Source: Lysobacteraceae bacterium SCN 69-320 (lineage in GTDB: Bacteria; Pseudomonadota; Gammaproteobacteria; Xanthomonadales; Rhodanobacteraceae). From it: DNA of 64,000 bases. Location: contig MEFP01000012.1 in assembly GCA_001725155.1 (NCBI GenBank), forward strand, positions 124,001 through 188,000, written 5' to 3'. The notes under the pieces are model-generated. The model did not search any database, had not been told where the DNA came from, and saw only the letters and a list, made by a program, of their open reading frames with translations. The position numbers were made by a program, and so were the translations under genes. Shown in pieces: positions 43,653 through 53,800 of this stretch. Each line of letters opens with the position of its first letter. The first letter of the stretch is position 1.

Positions 43653-46409
43653 TCAGCGCGTCGCAGCGATCCGCTCGATCTGCGCCAGGACCGGCGAGGC
43701 GGGAACCAGCTCGGAACGTACTTTTTCGCGGATCTGTGCGGCCAGCGCAGCACCGCTGCGGCGGCTCGCAGGATCGGCGACCAGCACTTCGGCGCGATCC
43801 AGCCGGGACAGCCAGGTGCGCGGGTCGGTGTCGCCGAGGGTTTCGTGCAGGAGGTTTTCCCCGGCCGTGAATTCGGCCAGCGCCGCGGTGCGGTCGCCAC
43901 GGTGCAGCAGCACATAGCCGTGTTCGCGCAGATATTCGGCGCGATCCAGACCGGTCAGCCGCGGCGCGGCGCTGGCCGACTGCAGCCGCTCCGCGGCGCG
44001 CTCGGGGTGACCGCTGCGCCGCTCCAGTTCGGCCAGCGCGATCAGCGACAAGGTCGTGTCCTCGGCATCGTCGCCCTGGGCCGCGGCGCGGTCGCGGTAG
44101 CTCGCCAGCAGCGGCTCGCGCGCCGCGTCGAGCTTGCCCATGCGCGTGAGCAGCACGCCGTAGTCGGCCAGCACGCGGCACAGCACGCGATCCCGCGCGG
44201 GCCAGGTCTTGCGGAACAGGGGCATTGCCTGCGCGTAGGAGCGCTCCGCGGCGGCGTAGTCGCCGAGCCGGCGCTGGGCGACCGCCAAGTTGTTGAGCAT
44301 CACGGCGTAGGAGATCGAGTCCTTGCCCATTTTCCTGTCGGCGATGGCCAGTGCCTGCCGGAACAGCGGCAGGGCTTCGCCCGAACGGCCGGCGTTGTTG
44401 AGCAGGCGGCCGAGCTGGTTGTAGCGCCAGGCCATTTCGGCGCTGTCGGCCGGATCGAGCCGGCGCAGGCCCTCCAGCGAGGTGCGCAGCGCCTGCTCGG
44501 CTTCATCCAGACGCCGCGCCTGGCTGTAGGTCGAGCCCAGTCCTTCCAGATTGGTGTAGTAGTCGATGTTGTCGTCGCCGTGAAGCGCCGCGCGCAGCGC
44601 GAGCTCGCGGCGGAAATAGTCGATCGACCGCGTGTAATCCTGCTTGGCCCGGAAATGCACGGCGAGCATGTCGATCGCTTCGATGGTTCCGTCGCTGTTC
44701 GGATCGGCCGCTTCGCGGATCTGCAGCGCGCGCAACAGCAGCGGTTCGGCTTCGGCGTACTGGGCGTCCTCGGACAACACGACGCCGAGCTGCAGGGCCG
44801 CACTGGCCAGTTCCGGCGAATCGGCGGCGGCGCGCGCGCTGATCAGCGCATAGGCCTCGCGCACGTCGGCCAGCGCGGCGGGCTTGTCGAAAGCGGCCTT
44901 GAGCAGCAGGGCGCGCTGCTGCAGCACGTCGGCGAGCGGCAGCGGACGATCGAGCTGGCGCTCCAGCGCGACGGCGCGGTCGAAGGTCGCGCGGGACAGA
45001 TCATTGTTGCCCAGCAGCCGCTCGACGCCGGCCAGGGTCGCATACAGCTCGGCCTGCACCGCGGGCTGGCCGGCGAGCTCGGTGTCGATGCGCGCGAGCG
45101 CCTGCTCCACGAGCGTGGACGTCGGCACTTCGCCGCTGCCGGCATCCGGATGCGCCGCATTGAGCACCGAGGTCAGGAACGCGCTGATCTGCCGCGCAGT
45201 CTGTTGCGCCTGCACGGCGCGGTCGCGCTCGGCGGTCGCGGCGCGCTCGGCCTGTTCGGCGCGGTCGCGGTCGGCCAGCGCGACCCGTTCGGCCTGCTCG
45301 GCGCGGTCGCGGTCGGCGACGACGCGCAGGGTGAAGCCCATGATGACGGCCAGGAACACCAGCGCCGTCATGACCCAGGCCAGATGGCGCTGCAGGAATT
45401 TGCGTGCGAGATACGGCGCATGCGCGCCCATGGCCTGCAGCGGCTCGCGCGCGAGATAGCGCGCGATGTCGTGCGCCAGGGCGTCGACGCCGGCATAGCG
45501 CTGCGCCGGATCGGCTGCGGTGGCGCAGGCGACGATCGCATCGAGCTCGTCGTCGCGGCGCGCAGCGGCTTCGCCGGCGCCGGCCAGCAGGGTCTGCATG
45601 GTGCGGCCGATGCCGTAGACATCGGCCGTCGTCGAAATGGCAGCGCCGCCGCGCTGCTCCGGGCTGGCGTAGTCCGGCGTGAACGCGCGCACCGGTTCCT
45701 CCGCGACGACCGCCGCCGCGCCGTCGTGCAGCAGCTGGGCGATGCCGAAGTCCAGCAGCACCGGGCGGCCCTGCGCGTCGACGAGAATATTGCTCGGCTT
45801 GATGTCGCAGTGAACGATCAGGCGCTGATGCGCGAAGCTCACCGCGGCGCAGACGTCGGCCATCAGGCGCAGGATCGCGGCCGGCCCAAGCGCATGACGC
45901 CGGCAGTGTTCGTCGATCGGCACGCCGTCGACGTAGTCGATGACCAGATACGGCTGGCCGGCCGGCGTCGCTCCGCCGTCGAGCAGGCGCGCGATGTGCG
46001 GATGGTTCAGTCGCGCGAGGATCTGCCGCTCGCGCGCGAGATAGGCCAGCGCCTCGCTGCTCGGCACGCCGCGCAGCAGCTTGATCGCGGCGGTGTGCTC
46101 GAAATGCCCGTCGCTGCGCTGGGCCAGGAACACGCTGCCCATGCCGCCGTGGCCGATGCGCCGCACCAGGGTCCAGGCGCCGAGCACATCGCCCGGTTCG
46201 CCCTCGTCGCCGGCGATCTCCTCGAGCATGCCGAGGATGGGGCGGCCCATCCGCATCGTGGTCTGCCGCTCGTTGCCGAGCAGCGCGCGCACCTCGGCGA
46301 CGATGTCGGCGGCATCGGCAGCGGCGAGATGCGCCTCGCGCTGCGCCGGCTCCAGGTCGGCGACGGCGCCGAACAGCGCCTTGATGCGTACGTAGCGCTC
46401 AGCCTCCAA
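43653..46409 (-). CDS. Ser/Thr protein kinase with membrane span and TPR repeats
   Basis: The 918-residue protein has a kinase domain (about 78-340): glycine loop IGHGGMGSVF, catalytic Lys in AAIKLL, HCDIKPSN (HRD with Arg replaced by Cys) and DFG in LLDFGIAQ, so it is probably active. A membrane span (VMTALVFLAVIMGFTL, about 355) is followed by a repeated DRDRAEQAER coiled segment and about ten TPR-like repeats (about 440-900). The start is a TTG at 46409 with GGAGAG seven bases upstream, overlapping the sigma gene by 11 bases. This ECF-sigma/kinase/TPR arrangement is common in Xanthomonadales and implies a membrane-linked signalling pair. Confidence 0.87.
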   Translation of the reverse strand: MEAERYVRIKALFGAVADLEPAQREAHLAAADAADIVAEVRALLGNERQTTMRMGRPILGMLEEIAGDEGEPGDVLGAWTLVRRIGHGGMGSVFLAQRSDGHFEHTAAIKLLRGVPSSEALAYLARERQILARLNHPHIARLLDGGATPAGQPYLVIDYVDGVPIDEHCRRHALGPAAILRLMADVCAAVSFAHQRLIVHCDIKPSNILVDAQGRPVLLDFGIAQLLHDGAAAVVAEEPVRAFTPDYASPEQRGGAAISTTADVYGIGRTMQTLLAGAGEAAARRDDELDAIVACATAADPAQRYAGVDALAHDIARYLAREPLQAMGAHAPYLARKFLQRHLAWVMTALVFLAVIMGFTLRVVADRDRAEQAERVALADRDRAEQAERAATAERDRAVQAQQTARQISAFLTSVLNAAHPDAGSGEVPTSTLVEQALARIDTELAGQPAVQAELYATLAGVERLLGNNDLSRATFDRAVALERQLDRPLPLADVLQQRALLLKAAFDKPAALADVREAYALISARAAADSPELASAALQLGVVLSEDAQYAEAEPLLLRALQIREAADPNSDGTIEAIDMLAVHFRAKQDYTRSIDYFRRELALRAALHGDDNIDYYTNLEGLGSTYSQARRLDEAEQALRTSLEGLRRLDPADSAEMAWRYNQLGRLLNNAGRSGEALPLFRQALAIADRKMGKDSISYAVMLNNLAVAQRRLGDYAAAERSYAQAMPLFRKTWPARDRVLCRVLADYGVLLTRMGKLDAAREPLLASYRDRAAAQGDDAEDTTLSLIALAELERRSGHPERAAERLQSASAAPRLTGLDRAEYLREHGYVLLHRGDRTAALAEFTAGENLLHETLGDTDPRTWLSRLDRAEVLVADPASRRSGAALAAQIREKVRSELVPASPVLAQIERIAATR
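45209..45317 (-). repeat. 42-base tandem repeat in the kinase coiled segment
   Basis: Units beginning cctgcacggcgcggtcgcg, cctgttcggcgcggtcgcg and cctgctcggcgcggtcgcg start at 45209, 45251 and 45293, exactly 42 bases apart (the third is partial). They encode the DRDRAEQAER-type 14-residue repeat after the membrane span. Length variation between strains would be expected. Confidence 0.7.
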
Positions 46410-46968
46410 GGCCGAGCTCTCCGCGCAGCCAGGCGCGCGTGAAGCGCAGGTCGCGGTCGACCGAGGACAGCGACACGCCGAGCACCGCGGCGATCTGCTC
46501 GCGGTCCAGGCCGGCGAAATAGGTCAGGTGCAGCACCTGGGCGCCGCGCGGATCCAGCGTGTCGAGGCGGTTCAGGGCCTGGTCGAAGGCCAGCAGTTCC
46601 GCCGCCATCGACGGCTCGCCGCTGTCGATCAGCGACAGGCTGACGCCGACCGCCGCCTCGCCGCGCTTGGCGCTGCTGCGCGCGCGCGCGTGGTCGACGA
46701 GGGTGGAGCGGATGTATAGCGACATCGTCGCGAAGAAGTGCGCACGGTCCTTCCAGTCGCGCGGCGCATCGGCCACGCGCAGCAGTGCGTCGTGCAGCAA
46801 TTCGGTCGGCGTCAGGGTGACGGCCTGACTGCGGTTGCGCAGCCGCTGCACGGCGATCTGCTTGAGCTGGTCATAGGCCAGATCGACGACGCGATGGAAT
46901 GCCGCGCCTTCGCCGTCCTTCCAGTGGCGCAGCAGATCGGTCAGGGCGGGCGGCGGCGGTGGCGGCAT
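46399..46968 (-). CDS. ECF-type RNA polymerase sigma factor
   Basis: The 189-residue sigma-70-family protein of the ECF group typically paired with TPR kinases has a region 2 with LLHDALLRVADAP and HFFATMSLYIRSTLVDHARAR, and a region 4 with LHLTYFAGLDREQIAAVLGVSLSSVDRDLRFTRAWL. No anti-sigma gene is present; activity is probably controlled by the membrane kinase encoded downstream, which overlaps by 11 bases. The ATG at 46968 has no strong RBS. Target promoters are unknown. Confidence 0.9.
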   Translation of the reverse strand: MPPPPPPALTDLLRHWKDGEGAAFHRVVDLAYDQLKQIAVQRLRNRSQAVTLTPTELLHDALLRVADAPRDWKDRAHFFATMSLYIRSTLVDHARARSSAKRGEAAVGVSLSLIDSGEPSMAAELLAFDQALNRLDTLDPRGAQVLHLTYFAGLDREQIAAVLGVSLSSVDRDLRFTRAWLRGELGLGG

Positions 46969-47014
46969 GAGGGCAGGGCGGCAGTGAGCGAAGGCAGTGT
47001 ACGCGGGCGAACCA

Positions 47015-47038
47015 GGGCCGGCGGCGCCCGGCCGGCCC
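47015..47038 (-). terminator. Hairpin downstream of the TrmY-like gene
   Basis: A 7-bp stem (gggccgg / ccggccc) lies in the 84-base gap between the TrmY-like gene's stop and the sigma factor start. It is GC-rich and has no T-run. Confidence 0.35.
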
Positions 47039-47052
47039 GGTCGCAGATACCC

Positions 47053-47646
47053 CTAGCGTTGATCGAGCTCGTGATGGATCAACACCACGCACTGGGAGGC
47101 GAACAGCATGCGCGACCCCAGCGAGATCTTCTTCGCGCCCTGGCGTTCCAGACTGTGAAACGTCTTCTTCGGCATCGGAATGTGGTCGGTCAGCAGGAAG
47201 CAGGGATTGGCGCCGAAGGCCTGCTCGCGGATCGGCGTGCCCTTGCGGTCCATGACGTAGAGCTGCAGGGTACCGGCCAGTTCCGCCACGAGCCGCTCGA
47301 AGCTGATCGTGCGCACGCTGACGCCGGTCTCGACCGGCCGCGTCTCCTCCTTGCCCATGCCGACCGACACGTCCAGCGCCCTGGCGACCTTGCCGAGCAG
47401 CGCCTGCTCGTGGAAGCCGCCGATGTCGTGCATCGCCTGGGCGTCGAAGCGGATCGTGCGGGAGTAGTCCGCCGTGCTCTCCAGCACCAGGTAGACCACG
47501 ACGTCGTCGCGGTGCGACTGCGCCACGAAGATCGCGTTCATCAGGGTGTGCGCGAGAATTTCGGTGTGCGCTTCCCTGCCGACGCCGGCGAGCAGCTTCT
47601 GGCTGTCCGTCGGGGCTGCGCGCGCTCTGAGTACGAAGGTTCGCAT
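47053..47646 (-). CDS. TrmY-like SPOUT methyltransferase (DUF358 family)
   Basis: The 197-residue protein matches the TrmY/DUF358 family: MRTFVLRARAAPT at the start, a TIRFD segment, VSVRTISFERLVAEL, LTDHIPMP and a C-terminal ISLGSRMLFASQCVVLIHHELD, with the glycine and Cys of the SAM-binding knot. In archaea TrmY makes N1-methylpseudouridine at tRNA position 54. Bacterial tRNAs normally carry m5U54, so the target here is unclear. The track's 269-residue ORF is over-extended; the ATG at 47646 gives the family N-terminus. A few gammaproteobacteria carry this family, which suggests transfer. Confidence 0.87.
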   Translation of the reverse strand: MRTFVLRARAAPTDSQKLLAGVGREAHTEILAHTLMNAIFVAQSHRDDVVVYLVLESTADYSRTIRFDAQAMHDIGGFHEQALLGKVARALDVSVGMGKEETRPVETGVSVRTISFERLVAELAGTLQLYVMDRKGTPIREQAFGANPCFLLTDHIPMPKKTFHSLERQGAKKISLGSRMLFASQCVVLIHHELDQR

Positions 47647-47978
47647 GTCTGGGGCTGTCGTCGATTCCGTCCGGCCGGAAGGATACCGGACCGGGTTCCG
47701 GAACGTCGGCGCGGATCCACCGACGGCCCGCGCCCGCGCCGGGAACCGCCACCGCGCAGGACCGGGCGAGAGAAACCGCCTGCGCGACACACCTGGTTCG
47801 GCAGCCGCGAGCGCACCGGTCCTGCCGCGTCTGACGGCGCAGCGACAGACGCGTGCCGGCACGGGCCGCCGGCCGGGTGCGAGAAGTGGTACGCGCAGAG
47901 CACTTCAGGTTGGCACGGTGATCGCGGGCGTTGGCCGCCGGGACCGGCGCCGATCACACCATCCGGGAGGGGAGAGCG
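47647..47978. promoter_or_regulatory. Divergent intergenic region
   Basis: These 332 bases separate the minus-strand TrmY-like gene from the plus-strand HEAT-like membrane protein gene. The ORFs in this stretch are shadows. The only signal recognised is the sigma-54-like promoter at 47911-47925. No promoter was found for the TrmY-like gene. Confidence 0.5.
47911..47925 (+). promoter_or_regulatory. Sigma-54-type -24/-12 promoter candidate
   Basis: TGGCACGGTGATCGC has the perfect -24 element TGGCACG, the exact GG-N10-GC spacing, and one mismatch in the -12 TTGC. It lies about 53 bases upstream of the ATG at 47979, placing transcription start near 47937. A sigma-54 activator gene is encoded 1.6 kb downstream. 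Confidence 0.55.
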
Positions 47979-49274
47979 ATGAACGACAGCATCAGCGAGC
48001 GCGACGCCCCGAAGCGCGAAGGTAACAACGCCGCAGCGCCGCCGAACGGCGGCAGCGACGGGAAAGAAGGCGGGATCACCGCAACGATGTTCTGGGCCGG
48101 ACTGATCGGCGGCACCCTGATCATGGCGACGTCGTTCATTGCGCTCGGACTCGATTTCGCGCCGCCGCTGGTGTCGATACTCATCATCTGCAGCGGGCTG
48201 GCCATCGTGCTCTGCGTGTTCGGATCGAAAGCGTCGGATCGGAGAGTGAAGGGCCTGGCGATCGGCGGCGCCCTTGCCGCCTCCTGCTACTTGTTCCACA
48301 CGGTGACGGACCGCATCCAGATGTCGGTCGTCAAGATCGACATCAGCGGCATCACGCGCGGCGCCAGCGTCGACCTGTTCAGCAGCAGCGACCAGCAGAT
48401 CTTCGGCGCGCCGCGCCGCAAGTCCTACCAGTTCATCGCGTTCGCCGACGATCTCGACTCGAAATGGCTTTCGCTCGACATCGTTCTCGCCGCAACCCCG
48501 GACCTGCCCGAAGGACGCGAGATCCTGTTCGACTGTGTGCCGCGCTCGGCCATCGACCGCCACCTGGGCTCCCGCGAGACCGTGCAATGGCGCGTCGACA
48601 TGGACAAGGGCGAGCTCGTCGCCCACGGCAGCAGCCCGGTGCTGATCGCGCGGGTCGGTCCCTGCCGCAACGACGCCGCCATGGCTTCGCCGACGCGCTG
48701 GCCGTCGTTGATCGCGACGGCATACGCCCAGGCGCCGGCGAACATCGCGCAGAGTCTGCGCGACCTGGATGCCGACTCGACCGCGCTGCGGCGCGAGGCG
48801 CGCAAGGCCCTCGCGGCGCAGGGTTCCGACGGCGTCAAGCCGATCATGCAGCAGTGGACGGTCGCGAAGGACTCCTACCGCGTCAGGCTCGGCAGCACGG
48901 TCGCGCTCGCCGAAATGCTGCGCAGCCGACAGGACGATCGCAAGGCCGTCGGTGCGCAGCTCTCCGACAACGACCTCGAACTGATCACGCAAACCCTGTC
49001 CGACCAAGACCGTACCGTCCGCGTCTACGCCGGTGAGTTCCTGACCGACCTCGGCGACAAGCGCCTGGCGCCGATTGCGCTCCAGCAGCTGCGCACGGCC
49101 AGCGACGAAGGCCAGTACCAGCTTGCGCTCGTGCTCGAAAGCGTCGTGCCGGAACTGTCTCCCACCGAACGCGACCGGCTGCGCTCCGATCTGGCCCTCC
49201 TGCGCGCCGACGGCAGCCTGCGGCTCGGCCCGCAAACCCGGCAGAAGCTCGACGCCGTTGCCAATGCGAAATGA
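47979..49274 (+). CDS. Membrane-anchored protein with HEAT-like repeats
   Basis: The 431-residue protein has a charged N-terminal tail (about 1-38), two or three membrane spans (FWAGLIGGTLIMATSFIAL, LVSILIICSGLAIVLCVF, and a weaker GLAIGGALAASCYLF), an unrecognised domain (about 110-230), and a C-terminal helical region with HEAT-like repeats (about 260-420, such as VRVYAGEFLTDLGDKRL). No catalytic motif is seen. The ATG at 47979 follows GGAGAG; the track's start is 16 codons earlier. Its promoter looks sigma-54 dependent. Its role is unknown, possibly protein-protein interaction at the membrane. Confidence 0.78.
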   Translation: MNDSISERDAPKREGNNAAAPPNGGSDGKEGGITATMFWAGLIGGTLIMATSFIALGLDFAPPLVSILIICSGLAIVLCVFGSKASDRRVKGLAIGGALAASCYLFHTVTDRIQMSVVKIDISGITRGASVDLFSSSDQQIFGAPRRKSYQFIAFADDLDSKWLSLDIVLAATPDLPEGREILFDCVPRSAIDRHLGSRETVQWRVDMDKGELVAHGSSPVLIARVGPCRNDAAMASPTRWPSLIATAYAQAPANIAQSLRDLDADSTALRREARKALAAQGSDGVKPIMQQWTVAKDSYRVRLGSTVALAEMLRSRQDDRKAVGAQLSDNDLELITQTLSDQDRTVRVYAGEFLTDLGDKRLAPIALQQLRTASDEGQYQLALVLESVVPELSPTERDRLRSDLALLRADGSLRLGPQTRQKLDAVANAK

Positions 49275-49368
49275 ACGACGACAAGGCAGCAGCGCGTCGC
49301 TCCTTGCGCCGGACGCCGGCGACAGCTTCCCGCACCGGCGCGGTGGCGCCGCTGACGACGGCCTGAAT

Positions 49369-49391
49369 GCCGGTGGCGGTTCGCCACCGGC
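49369..49391 (+). terminator. Hairpin with T-rich tail after the HEAT-like gene
   Basis: A 10-bp stem (gccggtggcg / cgccaccggc) with a 3-base loop lies about 95 bases after the stop at 49274. It is followed, after a short spacer, by a T-rich stretch (tttagtttctttg). Confidence 0.5.
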
Positions 49392-49534
49392 GTTGCGCCA
49401 TCATGACGCTTTAGTTTCTTTGTAGATATGTTCTAAGTTGCCGTTTCGCGTCGTTTGTCGTTGATAATGGCATGCATGACTGACGATGGCCGGGCGGATC
49501 AGGGCGCCCCGGTCCATCTGGCGGGGAGAACGCA

Positions 49535-50548
49535 ATGGCCGACGTGGACGACCTGATGATCGGCACATCGGACAGTCTCGAAGCCGCCGTGCGGGTATTG
49601 CGGCGCTACGCCGACTGCGACGCGCCGGTGCTGATCGAAGGCGAGACCGGTACCGGCAAGGAACTCGCGGCGCGGCGCATCCACTACGGCGGCGCGCGGC
49701 GCGGACGTCCCTTCGTTCCGGTCAACTGCGGTGCGCTGCCGGAAACGCTGATCGAAAGCGAACTGTTCGGCCATCGGCGCGGCGCTTTCACCGACGCGCG
49801 CGTATCGCGCGCAGGCCTGGTCGATCATGCCCGCGGCGGCACGCTGTTCCTCGACGAGGTCGACGCGCTGTCGGCGAAAGGACAGGTGACCTTGCTGCGC
49901 TTCCTGCAGGACCAGCGCTACCGGCCGGTCGGCGAAAGCGAATCCATGCAGGCCGACGTGCGCGTCGTCGCGGCCACCAATGCGTCGATCGAGGCGCTCG
50001 TGCGCGAAGGGCGCTTCCGGCATGACCTCTACTACCGGTTGAGTCCCCTGTGCGTGCGTCTGCCGCCGCTGCGCGACCGCGGCGGCGACGTGGCGCTGCT
50101 CGCGCGGCACTTTCTCGGCCAGGCCGCGCGCCGCATGGGCGCGGCGGCCAAGTGCTGGTCCGGCGAGGCGCTCGCGCTGTTGCAGGCCCATGCCTGGCCC
50201 GGCAATGTGCGCGAACTGGAGAACGTGGCCCTGCGTGCATTCCTGCTTGCCGCCGGCAGCGAGGTCGGCGCGGCCGAGCTCGCTGCCGCGCTGCCGGCAC
50301 TGACCTGCGCGCGGGCCGCGCCGCCGGCCGAGGATGCGACAGGCGCATCCTTCACCCAGGCCAAGGCGCATGCGATCGCGTCGTTCGAGCGTAATTACCT
50401 GATAGAACTGATGCGCCGCTGCAGCGGCAACGTCACCCAGGCTGCGACCCTGTGCCGCACCGAGCGGCGTCAACTGGGCAAGCTGCTGAAGAAGCACGGC
50501 CTGGCCGGCGAAACGTTCCGCGACTCCGGCTTGCGCGCACCGGTATAG
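49535..50548 (+). CDS. Sigma-54-interacting AAA+ regulator without receiver domain
   Basis: The 337-residue enhancer-binding protein starts directly with the AAA+ domain: Walker A GETGTGKE, Walker B GGTLFLDEVD, arginine-finger region FRHDLYYRLSPL. A C-terminal Fis-type HTH follows (GNVTQAATLCRTERRQLGKLLKK, about 300-325). The loop that contacts sigma-54 reads GAFTDA instead of GAFTGA, a variant that occurs in some family members. There is no sensory or receiver domain, so activity may be set by expression level or a partner protein. The ATG at 49535 has GGGGAGA seven bases upstream. Candidate targets include the -24/-12 promoter at 47911. Confidence 0.9.
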   Translation: MADVDDLMIGTSDSLEAAVRVLRRYADCDAPVLIEGETGTGKELAARRIHYGGARRGRPFVPVNCGALPETLIESELFGHRRGAFTDARVSRAGLVDHARGGTLFLDEVDALSAKGQVTLLRFLQDQRYRPVGESESMQADVRVVAATNASIEALVREGRFRHDLYYRLSPLCVRLPPLRDRGGDVALLARHFLGQAARRMGAAAKCWSGEALALLQAHAWPGNVRELENVALRAFLLAAGSEVGAAELAAALPALTCARAAPPAEDATGASFTQAKAHAIASFERNYLIELMRRCSGNVTQAATLCRTERRQLGKLLKKHGLAGETFRDSGLRAPV

Positions 50549-50804
50549 CGCCGCCGGCACCGTCCGGGCGGAATTTGGCCCACGCCCAGGCATGACGCGC
50601 AGGCTTCATAAATAGATAAATGTGCATTTGTTTCACGCCAGGCCTCTTTGTACCGGTCGGCCGCACAATGACCGTTGCCCCGGGCGCAGCCCTAACCTGG
50701 ACGCCACGGTCTCCCGCGCCCCCAACCGCAACATGCCCGCCCGGTGACAATCGCCGGCCGCCAAATCCGCTAACCCGGTATCCCCGATCGAGCGGAGAAT
50801 CGGC
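50549..50804 (+). promoter_or_regulatory. Intergenic region with AT-rich core
   Basis: The region upstream of the kelch protein gene has a local AT-rich stretch (ttcataaatagataaatgtg near 50608-50627) containing aaatg-tg-cattt. No -24/-12 element with correct spacing was found. A promoter is likely but not resolved. Confidence 0.35.
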
Positions 50805-53800
50805 ATGCGCGCCCGTCCCCCCGTCATCACTGGCGTCCGGATCCTGTTGTGCCTGTTGTCGTCCCTGGGGCCGGCCGCCTCCGCGGCGGCGGCGGATTTT
50901 CGCCGCGGTCCCGACCTCGCGGCGGCGCGTTCCAGTCATGCCGCGGCCTTGCTGCAGGACGGCCGCGTGCTCGTCGCCGGCGGTTCGGCAGCAGCTGCGG
51001 CCTGGACCACCGAACTGTATGACCCCGTGCAGCACCGCTGGCAGAGCGGTCCCGCCCTCGGCCAGGCGGAAGCCGCCGCCACGCTGACGACCTTGCAGAC
51101 CGGCAAGGTGCTGCTCGTGGGGCAGGGCCGGCAACTGTTCGATCCGCTGACGAGCACCTGGAGCGCACCGGCGGCGGCAGTGACGCCGCATCGCCGGCAT
51201 ACCGCGACCGTGCTCGCGACCGGACAGGTGCTCGTCGCCGGCGGCGAAGGACGCTTCGGCGGCGAAACGGATGCGCTGGAATGGTATGACCCGGTCAACG
51301 ACAGCGCGACCTACTGGGGCCGTCTGAATCAGGCACGCAGCAGTCATGCGGCCGTGCGGCTGAACTCGGGCAAGGTGCTGTTTGCCGGCGGGCGCGGTTC
51401 CGGCGCGACGCTGGCCAGCGTGGAAGTGTTCGATCCGCAGTTGAACTACACCGAGCTCGGTCCGGGCAGCCTGCTTGCCGCGCGCAGCGGCTTCAGCCTG
51501 ACCCTGCTGCCCGGCGGCAAGGTGCTCGCCGCAGGCGGCAACGACGGCATGGCGAATCTGGCCAGCGCCGAAATCTACGACCCGGCCAGCGGCACCTGGC
51601 AATGGGCCGGCGGCATGAGCGTGCCGCGCAGCGGCCATGCGGCAACCTTGCTGCCCGACGGCCGGGTTCTGGTCAGCGGCGGCGAAACCGCGCCGGGTAC
51701 GGCAGCGGCCACTGCGGAAATCTACGATCCGGCCAGTGGCGGCTGGTCGAGCGCCGGCAGCCTGGCCGTCGTGCGCGCCGGCCATGCGGCCGTGCTGCTG
51801 CCCAGCGGTTCGGTAATGCTGGCCGGCGGCACCGGCAGCGCGGCCGCGGCAACGAGTTCGGAATGGTTCGATCCGGCCGTCCCGCTGGCCCGCTTCGACA
51901 GCCTGCTGCAGAGCCTGCGCACCGGCGCCGTCGCGACCTGGCTGCCGCCGGGCAAGGTGCTGTTCGGCGGCGGCGGCATGAACAACGACTACAACACCTT
52001 CGCCGATGTCTTCGATACCGCGACGTCGGGCTGGTCAGGCATCAATCTGGTCGCCGGGCGCACGCGGCACACGCAGACCTTGCTCGGCAACGGCAAGGTC
52101 CTGCTGGCCGGCGGCCTGTACTTCGGCACGCCGACGGCCCACAGCGAACTGGTCAGCGGACAGACGTCGAGCAGCACCGCCGCAGCGCCGATGCTGACCG
52201 CGCGCGCCGCGCATACGGCGAGCCTGCTGGCCGACGGCAGCGTGCTCGCCGTCGGCGGCTACGGCAGCGACGGCGCCGCCATCGCAGCGGCCGAACGCTA
52301 TCGTCCGGGACTGAACAGCTGGACCGCCTGCGCCGCGCTGAACACGCCGCGGGCCGATCACACGGCCACCCTGCTCGACGACGGCCGCGTACTCGTCAGC
52401 GGCGGCCGCGATGCGGCAGGGCAGGTGCTCGACAGCGCGGAGCTCTACGACCCGGCGACCGACCTCTGGACGACGGTCGCAGCGACCGGGGCCGCACGCC
52501 AGCGCGCGACGGCAACCTTGCTGCGCTCGGGCGCCGTGCTCGTCACCGGCGGCAGCGACGGCGCCGACCTCCCGCTCGCTCGCGTGGACCTGTTCGACCC
52601 ACGCACCTCGACCTGGCGCCGCGGCGCGGATCTGGCGCTGCCGCGCGTGCTGCATTCGGCCACCTTGCTGCCGTCCGGGCAGGTGCTGGTCGCTGGCGGC
52701 CGGTCCGGTCCCGGCGGCGGCCTGCGCGAGGTGGAAATCTATTCACCTGAGTTCGATCGCTGGACGCCTGCGCCGCTGCTCACCGTGCTGCGCGCCGGGC
52801 ATTCGGCGCTGTTGCTGCCGTCCGGCGACGTGCTGATCGCCTTCGGCTACGGCAACAACTGGGTGCCGCTGCTGGAGCGCTACGATCCCGGCCTGGCACC
52901 GGATCCCGCGCGCCAGCCGCGGCTGTATTCGGCCGACCTGCTGGCCGGCAGCCACGGCACCTTGCGCGCGACCGGCAGCGGTTTGCGGCCGGCCGCGACC
53001 GCCGATTCGGGCAGCGGCGCCGGCGCCGCCAGCAATCTGCCGCTGCTGCAGCTGCAGCGCATCGACAACGGCCAGATGCGCTTCATCGCCGCCGATGCCG
53101 CGCTGCCGTTCAGCGACAGCCTGTTCGCCGGCCGGCCGCGCGATTTCGCGAATTTTCCGGCCGGCCCGCTGCTTGTACGCGCCTGGGTCAACGGCATTCC
53201 GGGCGCCGCGCTGCAGACCACGCAGGCCAGCGTGCCGGCGGCGACGGCGCCGCCGCAGGCCGGCGGCGGCGTGCGGCGCGCCACGGTCACGTTCGTGCCG
53301 CCGAACGACGACGGCGGCGCGCCGATCAGCGGCTATCGCGTGAGCGCCGTGCCCGGCGCCGCGCTGCGGACCTGCCTGGCGCCCTGCAGTACCGTGGATT
53401 TCGAGGATCTGTCGCCGGGCACCTATACGTTCACGGTCAGCGCCGTAAACCTCGCCGGCGCGGCGGCACCATCGGCGCCGAGCAACAGCGTCGTGGCGCA
53501 GGCGCGCGCAACGGTGACCCTGGGCAGCGGCGAGAATCCCGGCGCCTACGGCAGTCCCGTCACGTTCACAGCGAGCGTCGCCGGCGAGGCCCCCGGTGGT
53601 ACGGTCACGTTCCGCGCCGACGGCACCGTCCTGTGCGCCGACGTCGCGCTGGCCGCCGCCATCGCGACCTGTTCGACCGATGCGCTCGCCGGCGGCCTGC
53701 ATGCGATCGTTGCGAGCTATGCCGGCGATGCGGGCAATACCGCGGCGGAATCCGCCACCCTGTATCAGCAGATCGACACCGCCGCCTCGCAGGCGGCGCT

